Shown here: positions 1 to 8,652 of the stretch, piece after piece
How the letters are laid out: each line of letters begins with the position of its first letter
Position numbering within the stretch: the stretch's first letter is position 1
NCBI GenBank assembly: GCA_050633625.1
Contig: JBOEGW010000011.1
Location: 372,001 to 436,000, forward strand
Source: JBOEGW01 sp050633625
Lineage (GTDB): Bacteria; Pseudomonadota; Alphaproteobacteria; Rhodobacterales; Rhodobacteraceae
Length of the DNA stretch: 64,000 nucleotides
Reading direction: 5' to 3'
Translations under genes and position numbers: made by a program
Notes under the pieces: model-generated
The model's input: only the letters and a program-made list of their open reading frames with translations
The model's database searches: none
Told to the model about the DNA's origin: nothing

Positions 1-1
1 C

Positions 2-541
2 GGTTGTGGCGGTGGGCTGCTCTCTGAGCCGATGGCTCGGCTTGGCGCAACAGTTGTGGGCGCGGATGCTGCCGAGGGCAATATTCCCGTGGCGCAGGTC
101 CACGCCGATCAACAAGGGCTGGAAATTGATTACCGCCACACAACGGCAGAAGCATTGGCACAGGCAGGCGAACAGTTTGACGTGGTTCTCAACATGGAAG
201 TTGTCGAACATGTCGCTGATCCGCTCGGCTACCTCACCGCCTGTCAGCAGCTTCTCAAACCCGGCGGGCTGATGGTGGCATCCACGATCAACCGCAACCC
301 CAAGAGCTTTGCAGTTGCGATTATCGGGGCGGAACGAATTATGCGGTGGCTTCCGGTGGGCACCCATGATTGGAGCAAATTTATCACGCCGTCAGAACTT
401 GGCAATTTCATCTCCCAAGCTGGACTGAGCCAAGTGGACCTAAAGGGATTCATCTTTAACCCAATCACCTGGACCTGGTCGATCTCGGCGCGAGACTTCT
501 CGGTGAACTACGTGACCGCCAGCGTGAAACCGGGCGCTTAA
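2..541 (+). CDS. ubiG: Ubiquinone biosynthesis O-methyltransferase UbiG, 5' end outside window
   Basis: Class I SAM-dependent methyltransferase that carries out both O-methylation steps of ubiquinone synthesis at the inner membrane. The reading frame is open from base 2, where it encodes the glycine-rich SAM-binding loop GCGGGLLSEPMARLGA, so roughly the first 60-70 residues lie before the window. Further on are the acidic motif II region (FDVVLNMEVVEHV), the post-II segment LLKPGGLMVASTINR, and THDWSKFITPSEL, all typical of UbiG. The C-terminus is complete. The stop codon overlaps the stop of the convergent MarR gene by four bases. Its assignment is secure because of the NMEVVEHV and STINRN segments. 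Confidence 0.93.
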   Translation, partial: GCGGGLLSEPMARLGATVVGADAAEGNIPVAQVHADQQGLEIDYRHTTAEALAQAGEQFDVVLNMEVVEHVADPLGYLTACQQLLKPGGLMVASTINRNPKSFAVAIIGAERIMRWLPVGTHDWSKFITPSELGNFISQAGLSQVDLKGFIFNPITWTWSISARDFSVNYVTASVKPGA

Positions 542-984
542 GCGCCTTCGTCAAACGCCTCTCGGACTTCGCGCAACACCGGCAGCAAAGCCCGCACCTT
601 CTCGGTGCCGATGCTTTCCACGACATTCGCAATGATAGGTGCAATCGCAGAAAGGGCCGCATCGCGGGCCTTGGTGCCTGCAGGGGAAATATTCACGATC
701 TTGCGCCGTGCATCGTCCCAATCGGGATGAATATGGACATGTCCTGCCCATTCCAACTTACTCAATGTGTTGGTCATCGCGCCGCGCGTGACGTGAAACG
801 CCTTCGCGAGCTGGGCCGGGCTTTTGGCCTCGCCCGCGCGAGCCAAATGATTGAGCACCGAAAAATGGCTTAATTCCATGCCCTTCGGCAGCGCCTTTGA
901 CAAAGTATTGCGGGCAAGCTGATCGGCCATGAACATTTCACTGAACAATGCGACAGAAAGGCTCTCGGTTTGAGTATCGGACAT
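538..984 (-). CDS. MarR-family winged-helix transcriptional regulator
   Basis: A small DNA-binding protein of the MarR family. The core shows helix-turn-helix residues SPAQLAKAFHVTRGAMTNTLSKLE followed by the wing GHVHIHPDWDDARRKIVNISPAG, in which the D-x-R-R-K wing motif is diagnostic. I start it at the ATG at 984 (MSDTQ), giving about 148 residues; an in-frame ATG at 1008 would add eight residues. Neither start has a clear Shine-Dalgarno sequence. The target and ligand cannot be read from the sequence. It converges with ubiG and lies upstream, in the same direction, of nothing else in the window. Confidence 0.85.
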   Translation of the reverse strand: MSDTQTESLSVALFSEMFMADQLARNTLSKALPKGMELSHFSVLNHLARAGEAKSPAQLAKAFHVTRGAMTNTLSKLEWAGHVHIHPDWDDARRKIVNISPAGTKARDAALSAIAPIIANVVESIGTEKVRALLPVLREVREAFDEGA

Positions 985-1081
985 TTGGGGTTTTGAACTC
1001 GCGATCATAAAGACACGTAAAGGCGGCTTGGGCGCACAATGTCATGAGGGGAGCGCGAAAATCAACCGATCTGACGCAGGG

Positions 1082-1336
1082 TTAGCCCGCGACCAAAGGA
1101 TCAAGCGCACCTTCGTTTTCCAAGGCAAACAAATCGTCGCAACCGCCCACATGCGTTTTCCCAACCCAAATCTGAGGCACGGTCCGGCGACCTGATTTTT
1201 CCATCATTTCCTTCCGCTTGCTTGGGTCACGCGCCACGTCGATTTCGACGAACTCGATCCCTTTTGAGGTCAGCAGACGTTTGGCGGCGTGGCAATAGCC
1301 GCAAAGTTGAGTGGTGTAGAGCGTTACTGTTTGCAT
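1082..1336 (-). CDS. grxC: Glutaredoxin 3
   Basis: A dithiol glutaredoxin of about 84 residues that uses glutathione to reduce protein disulfides and supply electrons in the cytoplasm. The active-site motif CGYC lies near residue 11, the cis-proline segment TVPQIW near residue 50, and the glutathione-binding GGCDDL near residue 62. I chose the ATG at 1336 (MQTVTLYTT), which has a GGGAA ribosome-binding sequence upstream; an upstream in-frame start at 1354 would add six residues not seen in the family. It follows comF on the same strand with a 39-base gap and is probably co-transcribed with it. Confidence 0.93.
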   Translation of the reverse strand: MQTVTLYTTQLCGYCHAAKRLLTSKGIEFVEIDVARDPSKRKEMMEKSGRRTVPQIWVGKTHVGGCDDLFALENEGALDPLVAG

Positions 1337-1375
1337 TGTCGTTCCCTTTCGCACCTTGGTGCTGTTACCGGGAAC

Positions 1376-2092
1376 TTAGGTGTCCTTGGTCGCGCGCGCC
1401 AGTACAAGTGTGTGAACATGCGCGGCGCCAGCTTTTGTGGCGGCCTCAGCCGCACAGGCCAAGGTCGCACCAGAGGTCATGACATCATCAATCAAAACGA
1501 CCGAACGCCCTTCAAGGGGTTTGGATTTTGAAGGATGTGGCTCAATCGCCCCGGCGATATTGGCGAATCGCCCGTCATACCCCTTTCCAACCTGGCTTTC
1601 GGTGCGGCGGGTGCGAATCAGGCTTTGGGGCGCAACGTGCAATCCGGTGATCTGCCCCAAGGCGCGCGCAAGCTCCACGGATTGATTGTACCGGCGTTTG
1701 AAGAGCCGGGTCCAATGCAACGGGACCGGCACCAACACAGCACCCGACAATAGAATGTCCGCCCCGGCACTGCGCATCCAATTTGCGGCGGGACGAGCCA
1801 AGTCCGGGCGGTCCGCGTGCTTGAGCGATAAGGCTAAGCGCCGGCCATTGCCTTTGTATAGCAACGCTGCCCGCCCCTGATCCCATGGGCGGCCAATGCT
1901 CATACAGTCGTCACAGTGGTCCTGCGCGCCATCGCTGTCGCCCGGCAACGGTGCGCCGCATGCATCGCAAATATGGCCCGATAGGAACCACGTATCGACC
2001 CAGCAGGCACCACAAAGCCCCGCATCCTCCTCCACCGCCTCGCCGCAACACGAACAAGACGCAGGAAAAATCAGATTTACTGCCGTTTGCAT
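1376..2092 (-). CDS. ComF-family phosphoribosyltransferase-like protein
   Basis: 238-residue ComF-type protein: an N-terminal four-cysteine zinc motif (CSCCGEA, CGACW, CDACGAPL, HCDDC) followed by a type I phosphoribosyltransferase fold. The PRPP-binding loop VVLIDDVMTSGATL is near residue 200. ComF/GntX proteins are linked to DNA uptake or processing, but their reaction is unsettled. The gene starts 29 bases from the divergent methyltransferase start at 2122, so the two share a very short promoter region. It is followed by grxC on the same strand. Confidence 0.9.
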   Translation of the reverse strand: MQTAVNLIFPASCSCCGEAVEEDAGLCGACWVDTWFLSGHICDACGAPLPGDSDGAQDHCDDCMSIGRPWDQGRAALLYKGNGRRLALSLKHADRPDLARPAANWMRSAGADILLSGAVLVPVPLHWTRLFKRRYNQSVELARALGQITGLHVAPQSLIRTRRTESQVGKGYDGRFANIAGAIEPHPSKSKPLEGRSVVLIDDVMTSGATLACAAEAATKAGAAHVHTLVLARATKDT

Positions 2093-2121
2093 TTCGCGCC
2101 CCTCCTTTTATGTTCCGCGCC

Positions 2122-2925
2122 ATGAGCCAGATCACCAACCCAAATCGCCTTTCAAAAATGCGCGCACGCGCCACGTCCCACGGGATGTTCTTGCAACGTG
2201 AGGCCGCTGTTGAACTTCAGGATCGGCTCAACGAGGTTAACAGAACGTTTACAAAGCCTGCGATTGTTACCGGTTTCCCCGATTTGTGGCGCGAATACTT
2301 CCCTAACGCCGATATCGTGCCGGATGAGGATGTTTTCTCATTGACGCCGGGCACATATGATCTGGTGATTCACGGTCTATCATTGCATTGGGCGAATGAT
2401 CCCGTGGGTCAGTTGATCCAGTCGCATCGCGCTCTAAGGGCGGATGGATTGTTCCTTGGAGCGATGTTTGGCGGGCAAACGCTTTCTGAATTGCGCGCGG
2501 TGCTGGCAGAAACTGAATCAAAACTCACAGGCGGCCTTAGCCCGCGCGTTTTGCCGATGGGTGATATTGCGGATCTTGGTGCCCTGATGCAGCGCGCAGG
2601 GTTTGCGCTTCCAGTGGCCGATAGCGCGCTTCGTACTGTGACATATTCGGACATGTTTGCCCTTATGCGCGACCTTCGTGTGATGGGAGAGGGCAACGCG
2701 ATGGAGGTACATGCCACACGCACGCCGCGCGCCCTCTTTCCCACAGCCGCCGCGCGCTACGTCGACGCATACGCGTCGGATGGCCGCATTCCAGCCAGCT
2801 TCGAGATGATATTTCTCACGGGCTGGGCGCCGCACGAAAGCCAACAAAAGCCGCTGCGTCCCGGGTCTGCACGCACGCGATTGGCGGCGGCGCTGGGCAC
2901 AGATGAAACCAAATTGCCGGATTGA
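2122..2925 (+). CDS. BioC/NDUFAF5-like SAM-dependent methyltransferase
   Basis: About 267 residues. The segment YDLVIHGLSLHWANDPVGQL with a downstream LRADGLFLGAMFGGQTL matches the BioC/NDUFAF5 methyltransferase group; the mitochondrial member hydroxylates an arginine in complex I, and bacterial relatives beside comF are of unknown substrate. The SAM-binding loop is weak: no clear GxGxG is seen in the first 100 residues. Starts are possible at ATG 2122 (MSQITN) or ATG 2110; neither has a visible ribosome-binding site, so translation may be leaderless. It is divergent from comF and ten bases upstream of the hemH reading frame. Confidence 0.8.
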   Translation: MSQITNPNRLSKMRARATSHGMFLQREAAVELQDRLNEVNRTFTKPAIVTGFPDLWREYFPNADIVPDEDVFSLTPGTYDLVIHGLSLHWANDPVGQLIQSHRALRADGLFLGAMFGGQTLSELRAVLAETESKLTGGLSPRVLPMGDIADLGALMQRAGFALPVADSALRTVTYSDMFALMRDLRVMGEGNAMEVHATRTPRALFPTAAARYVDAYASDGRIPASFEMIFLTGWAPHESQQKPLRPGSARTRLAAALGTDETKLPD

Positions 2926-2976
2926 CCGTAAACGGTGGACCGCTATCAACAAAAGAGCCATTCAAGAAAGCCAGTT

Positions 2977-4023
2977 ATGTCCAGGACAAGCCCATTGCCG
3001 CAAGACCATCCGAGTATTCCCGCTGAGAAAGTGGGGGTTCTTGTGGCGAATCTCGGCACCCCGGACAATTTTGATTACTGGTCAATGCGTCGGTATCTGA
3101 ACGAATTCCTGTCTGATCCTCGTGTCATTGATTTGCCCCGATGGAAATGGCAACCGATCTTGCAAGGGATCATCCTGACAATTCGCCCATCGCGTTCAGG
3201 CGCGAATTACAAGTCCATCTGGAATCACGAAGCTGGTGAAAGCCCTTTATTGACGATCACGCGTCAACAAACCGACAGGCTGCGCACGACGCTGAGCGCG
3301 AAATATGGTGATCAAATCGTTGTGGATTTCGCTATGCGTTATGGCAACCCGTCCACAGCGTCAAAAGTGCGCGCCATGGTCGACGCGGGCTGTACCCGAA
3401 TTTTGTTTTTCCCGCTTTATCCTCAGTATTCTGCAACCACGACCGCCACCGCCAATGATGCCTTTTTTCGCGCATTGGCGAAGGAAAAACGGCAACCGGC
3501 CGTGCGTACGGTGCCCTCCTATTGTGATCAACCCAATTATATCGAAGCCCTCGCACAGTCGATTGAACGGGTCTATCCCACCGAGGCAGACGCGCCGGAC
3601 AAGCTTGTGTGTTCCTATCACAGCATGCCGAAACGGTATTTGGACGAGGGCGATCCCTATCATTGCTACTGTTACAAAACGACACGGTTGTTGACGGAGC
3701 GTTTGGGCTGGGAGGCTTCAAAGATTGTGACGACCTTCCAGTCGGTGTTTGGCCGCGAAGTCTGGCTTGGCCCCTATACTGTCAAAGAAGTCGCCAAGCT
3801 CGCAAAAGAAGGCCACAAGACAATCGCCGTCGTGGCACCAGCCTTTGCCGCCGACTGCATTGAGACGCTCGAAGAAATCAACGAAGAAATCAAAGAGAGC
3901 TTTGAAGGCGCGGGGGGTGAAAACTTCACATATGTGCCGTGCCTCAACGATGATGATATCCATATTCAGGCGCTTACAGATATCATAAGCGATAACCTCG
4001 CAGGCTGGATTACGCCGAATTAG
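2977..4023 (+). CDS. hemH: Ferrochelatase
   Basis: Inserts ferrous iron into protoporphyrin IX, the last step of heme synthesis. 348 residues from ATG 2977 (MSRTSPLPQD), which has an AAGAAAG sequence upstream; a GTG at 2935 would add 14 residues. Recognisable blocks are VGVLVANLGTPDN at the N-terminus, FFPLYPQYSATTTA, the catalytic histidine in CSYHSMPKRY, the cysteine-rich HCYCYKTTRLL, TFQSVFGREVWLGPYT, and APAFAADCIETLEEI near the C-terminus. The gene follows the methyltransferase closely. The same window holds a full heme-import system, so this organism both makes and imports heme. Confidence 0.95.
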   Translation: MSRTSPLPQDHPSIPAEKVGVLVANLGTPDNFDYWSMRRYLNEFLSDPRVIDLPRWKWQPILQGIILTIRPSRSGANYKSIWNHEAGESPLLTITRQQTDRLRTTLSAKYGDQIVVDFAMRYGNPSTASKVRAMVDAGCTRILFFPLYPQYSATTTATANDAFFRALAKEKRQPAVRTVPSYCDQPNYIEALAQSIERVYPTEADAPDKLVCSYHSMPKRYLDEGDPYHCYCYKTTRLLTERLGWEASKIVTTFQSVFGREVWLGPYTVKEVAKLAKEGHKTIAVVAPAFAADCIETLEEINEEIKESFEGAGGENFTYVPCLNDDDIHIQALTDIISDNLAGWITPN

Positions 4024-4026
4024 ACC

Positions 4027-4944
4027 CTAAATTTGCCAGTCAAATCCTTTGCAGGTTTCAATGATCTGCCCCTGCGCTTCCGGGTCATCAGCTTTGATGG
4101 AATTGAGTTGCACGAACCAATAGAGGTATTGAGCGAAGGGAATGTCGATAGTTTCCGCCGCCGTCATGGCCTCATGAGCGCCTAGATCGAGAGCGCTTGG
4201 CAAGACATGATGAAAGTCCGACAGCGCAAACAGGGCAGAAGGTTTGCCAAAAAACATGCCCGACAGGGCCGCCGTGGAGTTTTGTGTGACGATCAAATCA
4301 CATGTCTTGAGAGCCTCCTCCATCCTGCCAGTCTGGACCGATACCCGGGGATCAGAGCGAGAAACAGTCTCTAACAAGGCCTGTTCATCGTCAGAATAGG
4401 TTTCGCCCGGATGCAATCCCAAAACAATTTTGCGCGCTCCAGCATGGTCTTGAACGGCAGAAATCATATCCATAGGACTCATGGACTGAAACGAACGATG
4501 CTCTCGTAACTTGCCTTGGAGCGCCACATAGATCACCCCCGATTTATGGGCTTCAGTTGGCCCAGACTTGAACAACCATTTGCGCCATTTTCCGAGCCAA
4601 TTTTGTGCATGAACAGTGTCTATTTCACTAGAAGCAAAAGACCTTTGCGCAACCGCAAATTCCCATCGTTTGGCAGAAGCCTCAATGCGCCAGAACGGGT
4701 AGTAATACGCTTTGCGCATCGTCAGTGCTTTTGTGTGGAAGGGATCATCCATCAAAAACAAAGAATAACCGCGCCGCGCACCGGATTTGGCGCGCTGATC
4801 AAAAGAGTTTCTTACAAGATCGACACGAAACGCCTGGGACTCAAAGGCGGCTGTCACTTGCGAAACAAACCCAAATCCGCCCTCACGCGCCAAACGCAGC
4901 ATGGTCGGGTCCAGGTAGATGCGTAGGATACGAGGTTCGGACAT
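4027..4944 (-). CDS. Hypothetical protein resembling polysaccharide/capsule glycosyltransferases
   Basis: 305 residues with no signal peptide. The second half has the look of a GT-B or KpsS-like fold: GVIYVALQGKL, then ARKIVLGLHPGETYSDD, then CDLIVTQNSTAALSGMFFGKPSALF, which resembles the nucleotide-sugar binding stretch in which a polar residue precedes a run of small residues (a (T)QNS(T)A motif). This is a family guess from pattern only. It sits alone on the minus strand between hemH and hslV, with no other polysaccharide gene nearby, so context gives no help. The stop lies three bases from the hemH stop. Confidence 0.6.
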   Translation of the reverse strand: MSEPRILRIYLDPTMLRLAREGGFGFVSQVTAAFESQAFRVDLVRNSFDQRAKSGARRGYSLFLMDDPFHTKALTMRKAYYYPFWRIEASAKRWEFAVAQRSFASSEIDTVHAQNWLGKWRKWLFKSGPTEAHKSGVIYVALQGKLREHRSFQSMSPMDMISAVQDHAGARKIVLGLHPGETYSDDEQALLETVSRSDPRVSVQTGRMEEALKTCDLIVTQNSTAALSGMFFGKPSALFALSDFHHVLPSALDLGAHEAMTAAETIDIPFAQYLYWFVQLNSIKADDPEAQGQIIETCKGFDWQI

Positions 4945-5037
4945 GCCGCGAAACTACCGAGCGCCGGGAAGACCAGCAAGGTGGTTGTAGACCGCTGCCC
5001 CCATCGCCATATTCCATGCAAAGCAATAGGAGCGAAC

Positions 5038-5598
5038 ATGTCCGAGAATGAGTTTCCCGGTTGGCACGGAACAACCATCATTGGCGTCAAAAAGGGCGGT
5101 GAAGTTGTGATTGCGGGCGATGGTCAGGTCAGCCTTGGCCAAACTGTGATCAAAGGGACCGCTCGCAAGGTCCGTCGCCTCTCTCCCGGCGGACACGACA
5201 TTGTTGCGGGGTTTGCCGGTTCAACCGCCGATGCGTTCACCCTTTTGGAGCGCCTTGAGGCGAAGCTCGACGCGGTGCCCGGTCAACTTGCGCGCGCCTG
5301 CGTGGAACTGGCAAAGGACTGGCGCACTGACAAATATTTGCAAAAGCTCGAAGCGATGTTGATCGTCACGGATGGTGAGACGCTCTTGGTTGTGACAGGG
5401 GCGGGCGATGTTTTGGAGCCAGAACATGATGTAACGGCGATTGGCTCAGGTGGTAACTATGCGCTCGCCGCGGCGCGTGCCGCGATGGACAGCGACAAAT
5501 CCGCAGAGGAAATCGCGCGTGCCGCAATGGCGATCGCGGCGGACATTTGTGTCTATACCAATGGAAAACTCACAGTTGAAACGATCAAGCCCGCGTAA
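5038..5598 (+). CDS. hslV: ATP-dependent protease proteolytic subunit HslV (ClpQ)
   Basis: Threonine protease subunit of the HslUV (ClpQY) complex, forming a double hexamer capped by HslU. I start at ATG 5038, with AGGAGC about six bases upstream, giving 186 residues. Unlike the E. coli protein, where the catalytic threonine directly follows Met1, this one has a short leader MSENEFPGWHG before TTIIGVKKGG; alphaproteobacterial HslV proteins commonly carry such a propeptide, which must be removed to expose the Thr nucleophile. Also visible are VVIAGDGQVSLG, AGFAGSTADAFTL and CVYTNGKLTVE. hslU follows 44 bases downstream. Confidence 0.95.
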   Translation: MSENEFPGWHGTTIIGVKKGGEVVIAGDGQVSLGQTVIKGTARKVRRLSPGGHDIVAGFAGSTADAFTLLERLEAKLDAVPGQLARACVELAKDWRTDKYLQKLEAMLIVTDGETLLVVTGAGDVLEPEHDVTAIGSGGNYALAAARAAMDSDKSAEEIARAAMAIAADICVYTNGKLTVETIKPA

Positions 5599-5642
5599 CG
5601 CGCACCGCTGATCCCACATGTGACGACAAGGAAATTACTAAA

Positions 5643-6953
5643 ATGACCGATCTTACCCCACGCGAAATCGTCTCTGAGCTTGACCGTTTTATCATCGGGC
5701 AAAATGACGCGAAACGCGCGGTCGCTGTCGCGCTGCGCAACAGATGGCGGCGCAAACAGCTTGCCGATGATTTGCGCGACGAAGTCTATCCCAAAAATAT
5801 CCTGATGATCGGCCCAACCGGCGTTGGCAAAACTGAGATTTCCCGGCGTCTCGCGAAGCTCGCCCGCGCACCGTTCATCAAGGTTGAGGCGACGAAATTC
5901 ACCGAAGTTGGTTACGTTGGTCGCGATGTCGAACAGATTATTCGCGATCTTGTGGATGCCGCGATTTTGCAAACCCGTGAATTCATGCGCGAAGACGTGA
6001 AATCCGCCGCCGAACACAACGCCGAAGAGCGCGTGATTGATGCGTTGGCGGGCGAGGGTGCGCGCGACGGGACTCGCGACATGTTTCGCAAGAAACTGCG
6101 CAGTGGTGAGCTTGATGACACCGAAATTGAGCTGGATGTTAATGAGACGAGCACTGGTGCAAGCCCGATGTTTGATCTGCCCGGCCAACCCGGAATGGGC
6201 ATGGGAATTATGGATTTGGGCGAGATTTTCGGTAAGGCCATGGGGGGGCGAACTGTCCGAAAAAAACTCACGGTTGCCGAAAGTTATCAGGTGTTGATGG
6301 GAGAAGAAGCCGACAAGCTGTTGGACGACGAAACCGTAAAAAAGGCTGCATTAGAGACTGTTGAGCAAAGCGGAATCGTCTTTATTGATGAGATCGACAA
6401 AGTTTGTGCGCGCTCCGAGGCACGCGGCGGAGACGTGAGCCGTGAAGGGGTACAACGCGACCTCTTGCCCCTCATTGAGGGCACAACAGTCAGCACCAAA
6501 CACGGCCCCGTCAAAACAGACCACATCTTGTTCATCGCCTCCGGTGCATTTCACATCGCGAAGCCCTCCGATATGTTGCCAGAACTCCAAGGCCGCCTCC
6601 CGATCCGAGTTGAGCTTAACGCGCTCACCGAGAAGGATTTCGTCCGCATTCTGACCGAAACCGATAACGCGCTGACCCTGCAATACACAGCGCTACTGGG
6701 CACTGAAGAAGTCACAATTACCTTCACCGAGGATGGTATCGCGGCGCTCGCAAGCATCGCGGCTGAAGTGAACCGTTCAGTGGAGAATATTGGTGCGCGC
6801 CGCCTATACACTGTCATGGAGCGTGTGTTTGAGGAGCTGTCATTCGCAGCGCCTGACAAAGCGGGCGAAAGCGTGACCGTTGACAAGGCATTTGTGGAGA
6901 CAAATCTCGGCGAACTTATGCAGTCTTCCGACGTGAGCCGATACATGCTCTAG
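5643..6953 (+). CDS. hslU: ATP-dependent protease ATPase subunit HslU (ClpY)
   Basis: AAA+ unfoldase that recognises and threads substrates into HslV. 436 residues. The Walker A motif GPTGVGKTE lies near residue 60, preceded by REIVSELDRFIIGQNDAK, and the central I-domain (about residues 110-230) separates it from Walker B IVFIDEIDK near residue 250. The sensor-1 region HILFIASGAFH, the arginine-rich LQGRLPIRVEL and sensor-2 GARRLYTVMERV follow. The C-terminus SSDVSRYML is the tail that docks into HslV. It forms an operon with hslV. Length is standard for the family. Confidence 0.96.
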   Translation: MTDLTPREIVSELDRFIIGQNDAKRAVAVALRNRWRRKQLADDLRDEVYPKNILMIGPTGVGKTEISRRLAKLARAPFIKVEATKFTEVGYVGRDVEQIIRDLVDAAILQTREFMREDVKSAAEHNAEERVIDALAGEGARDGTRDMFRKKLRSGELDDTEIELDVNETSTGASPMFDLPGQPGMGMGIMDLGEIFGKAMGGRTVRKKLTVAESYQVLMGEEADKLLDDETVKKAALETVEQSGIVFIDEIDKVCARSEARGGDVSREGVQRDLLPLIEGTTVSTKHGPVKTDHILFIASGAFHIAKPSDMLPELQGRLPIRVELNALTEKDFVRILTETDNALTLQYTALLGTEEVTITFTEDGIAALASIAAEVNRSVENIGARRLYTVMERVFEELSFAAPDKAGESVTVDKAFVETNLGELMQSSDVSRYML

Positions 6954-6985
6954 CCGGGAACGGGCGGGCGAGGTATCGTTTATCC

Positions 6986-8056
6986 ATGAGATACTCACGC
7001 CGGTCATTTTTGTTGACCTCAACCCTCGCTTTGTCTGCCTGTGCAAGCCCTCGATTTGCGCCCCTTTCTGTGGCACAAGACGGGGGTGACCAGCGGCCTG
7101 TCTTTGTTGCGACAACCAGAGCGCCACGGGCGGATGGGTGGTTTTCTGGAGATCGCGCCGCGCAGGTTAGGTACTTGGAAACAACGGTGAATTTTCCTCA
7201 GAATTATCAATCTGGAGGATACGCCCGAATTCGCGAAAACCCCGATCCGGCAACGGATTTTTCGGTTGAGCCACCACGTCATTTGTCTGGGGCAACGGCC
7301 TTTCGAGCGGCCATAGATGAGCAGCTCGCAAGTCAGCCGGTGGGCGCACGAAACGTCACGATTTATGTGCACGGCTTTTACACGGGCTTTTTTGATGGGC
7401 TGTTTCGATCGGCTCAGTTGCAACGGGATTTCGACCTAAAGGGGTTGATGCTGCATTTCGCGTGGCCAAGTCTCGGGAATAACACAGGCTACGCCTATGA
7501 CCGTGAAAGCGTGTTGTTCTCGCGCGATGGGCTTGAGCAGATGTTGCGCACGGTTGCCGAAAGTCGTGCCGAGCGGGTGACGATCATTGGGCATTCTTTG
7601 GGTGCTATGCTGGTTATGGAGACCCTTCGCCAGATCGAGATTTCTGATGCGGGTTGGGCACACCGAGAGATTGACGGCATCGCTCTGGTCTCTCCCGACA
7701 TCGATCTTTCCGTTTTCAAGTCGCAAGCTGCGCGGATCAAGAAGCTACCCAATGATTTTGTGGTTTTCGTCTCTGATAGAGATAAAGTTCTGTGGTTTTC
7801 ATCAACGTATAATGGGGTGAAACGGCGCTTGGGAAACACCACGGATGTAGAAATTTCGACAGAAGGCGAACTCACCATCGTGGACCTGTCCAAGCTCGCC
7901 AGCTCTGCAAGTTCAGGCCATTTTATTCCAGCAACGTCGCCAGCGGCGATCAAATTCTTGCGCGAAAGTAAGACATTTCTAGCGTTATTTCCCCGCGAAA
8001 GCATCGGGCGAAAGATCCGGCGCGATGTCAGACTATTCGACCCCAGTGCGGGCTAA
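6986..8056 (+). CDS. DUF900-type alpha/beta hydrolase, probable lipoprotein
   Basis: 356 residues. The N-terminus MRYSRRSFLLTSTLALSACAS is a lipoprotein-type signal with lipobox LSAC and a twin-arginine-like RRSFLL, so the mature protein is probably membrane-anchored outside the cytoplasm. The hydrolase part has VTIYVHGFYTGFFDGLFR (oxyanion region), the nucleophile elbow GHSLGAM and a likely acid near SPDIDLSVF; the late SSGHFIP could supply the histidine. This matches the COG4782/DUF900 group, whose substrate is unknown. It begins 32 bases after hslU and could be read through from it. Confidence 0.8.
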   Translation: MRYSRRSFLLTSTLALSACASPRFAPLSVAQDGGDQRPVFVATTRAPRADGWFSGDRAAQVRYLETTVNFPQNYQSGGYARIRENPDPATDFSVEPPRHLSGATAFRAAIDEQLASQPVGARNVTIYVHGFYTGFFDGLFRSAQLQRDFDLKGLMLHFAWPSLGNNTGYAYDRESVLFSRDGLEQMLRTVAESRAERVTIIGHSLGAMLVMETLRQIEISDAGWAHREIDGIALVSPDIDLSVFKSQAARIKKLPNDFVVFVSDRDKVLWFSSTYNGVKRRLGNTTDVEISTEGELTIVDLSKLASSASSGHFIPATSPAAIKFLRESKTFLALFPRESIGRKIRRDVRLFDPSAG

Positions 8057-8061
8057 AACGG

Positions 8062-8649
8062 CTATTTCGCGCGGCGCAAATAGACGTAGTAGGCGCCGTG
8101 CCCACCATGTTTTAGATGCGCTTCGCTGATTTGCAGCACATGTGCGCGCAAAGGGGGGCTATTGAGCCAATGTGGCACTTGATGTCGTAGCACGCCAAGC
8201 CGTTCAGGAATTGGACCGTGGGATGGTTTTGACTTTCCCTTGCCGGTGATGACCAAAACCAGTCGTTTTCCATCCCGAACAGAGTTGAAAATAAAGTTGA
8301 GCAATCGGGGGTGCGCTTGGGCAAGAGTCAGCCCATGCAAATCGAGGCGCGCCTCTGGCGACAAGCGTCCCTTCTTCATTTGCCCGAACCGTTTTTTGTC
8401 CATGGAAACAGGTGAAGCGCTCATGGTGTCCCGCAATGAAGGTGCGAGATCATGCGCGGCGTCTGGCCTCTTGCTGCGCGCGCCAATGTGAAAGTGAGGA
8501 GTCTTGACTTGAGGCGTTTTGGGCCGAGATAGAGCCTTTTGGGAGGTTTCCGCTGGTCTTTCCGGGTTGAGCCGCGAAGCCTGCTCAACAACTTTTGACC
8601 AAAGTTCCTTTTCGTCGGGACGTAGCCCACGGGGTTTGCGCCGCGACAT
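8062..8649 (-). CDS. Smr-domain protein
   Basis: 195 residues. The C-terminal half is an Smr (small MutS-related) domain with the defining LDLHGLTLAQA motif, then LVLVITGKGK and the closing HGGHGAYYVYLRRAK. Smr domains nick nucleic acids or act on RNA and collided ribosomes; which applies here is unknown. The N-terminal half is basic and low in complexity. It is the last gene of a minus-strand run Tim44-mltA-Smr with gaps of three to four bases, an order I recall as common in Rhodobacteraceae. Confidence 0.88.
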   Translation of the reverse strand: MSRRKPRGLRPDEKELWSKVVEQASRLNPERPAETSQKALSRPKTPQVKTPHFHIGARSKRPDAAHDLAPSLRDTMSASPVSMDKKRFGQMKKGRLSPEARLDLHGLTLAQAHPRLLNFIFNSVRDGKRLVLVITGKGKSKPSHGPIPERLGVLRHQVPHWLNSPPLRAHVLQISEAHLKHGGHGAYYVYLRRAK

Positions 8650-8652
8650 CTC

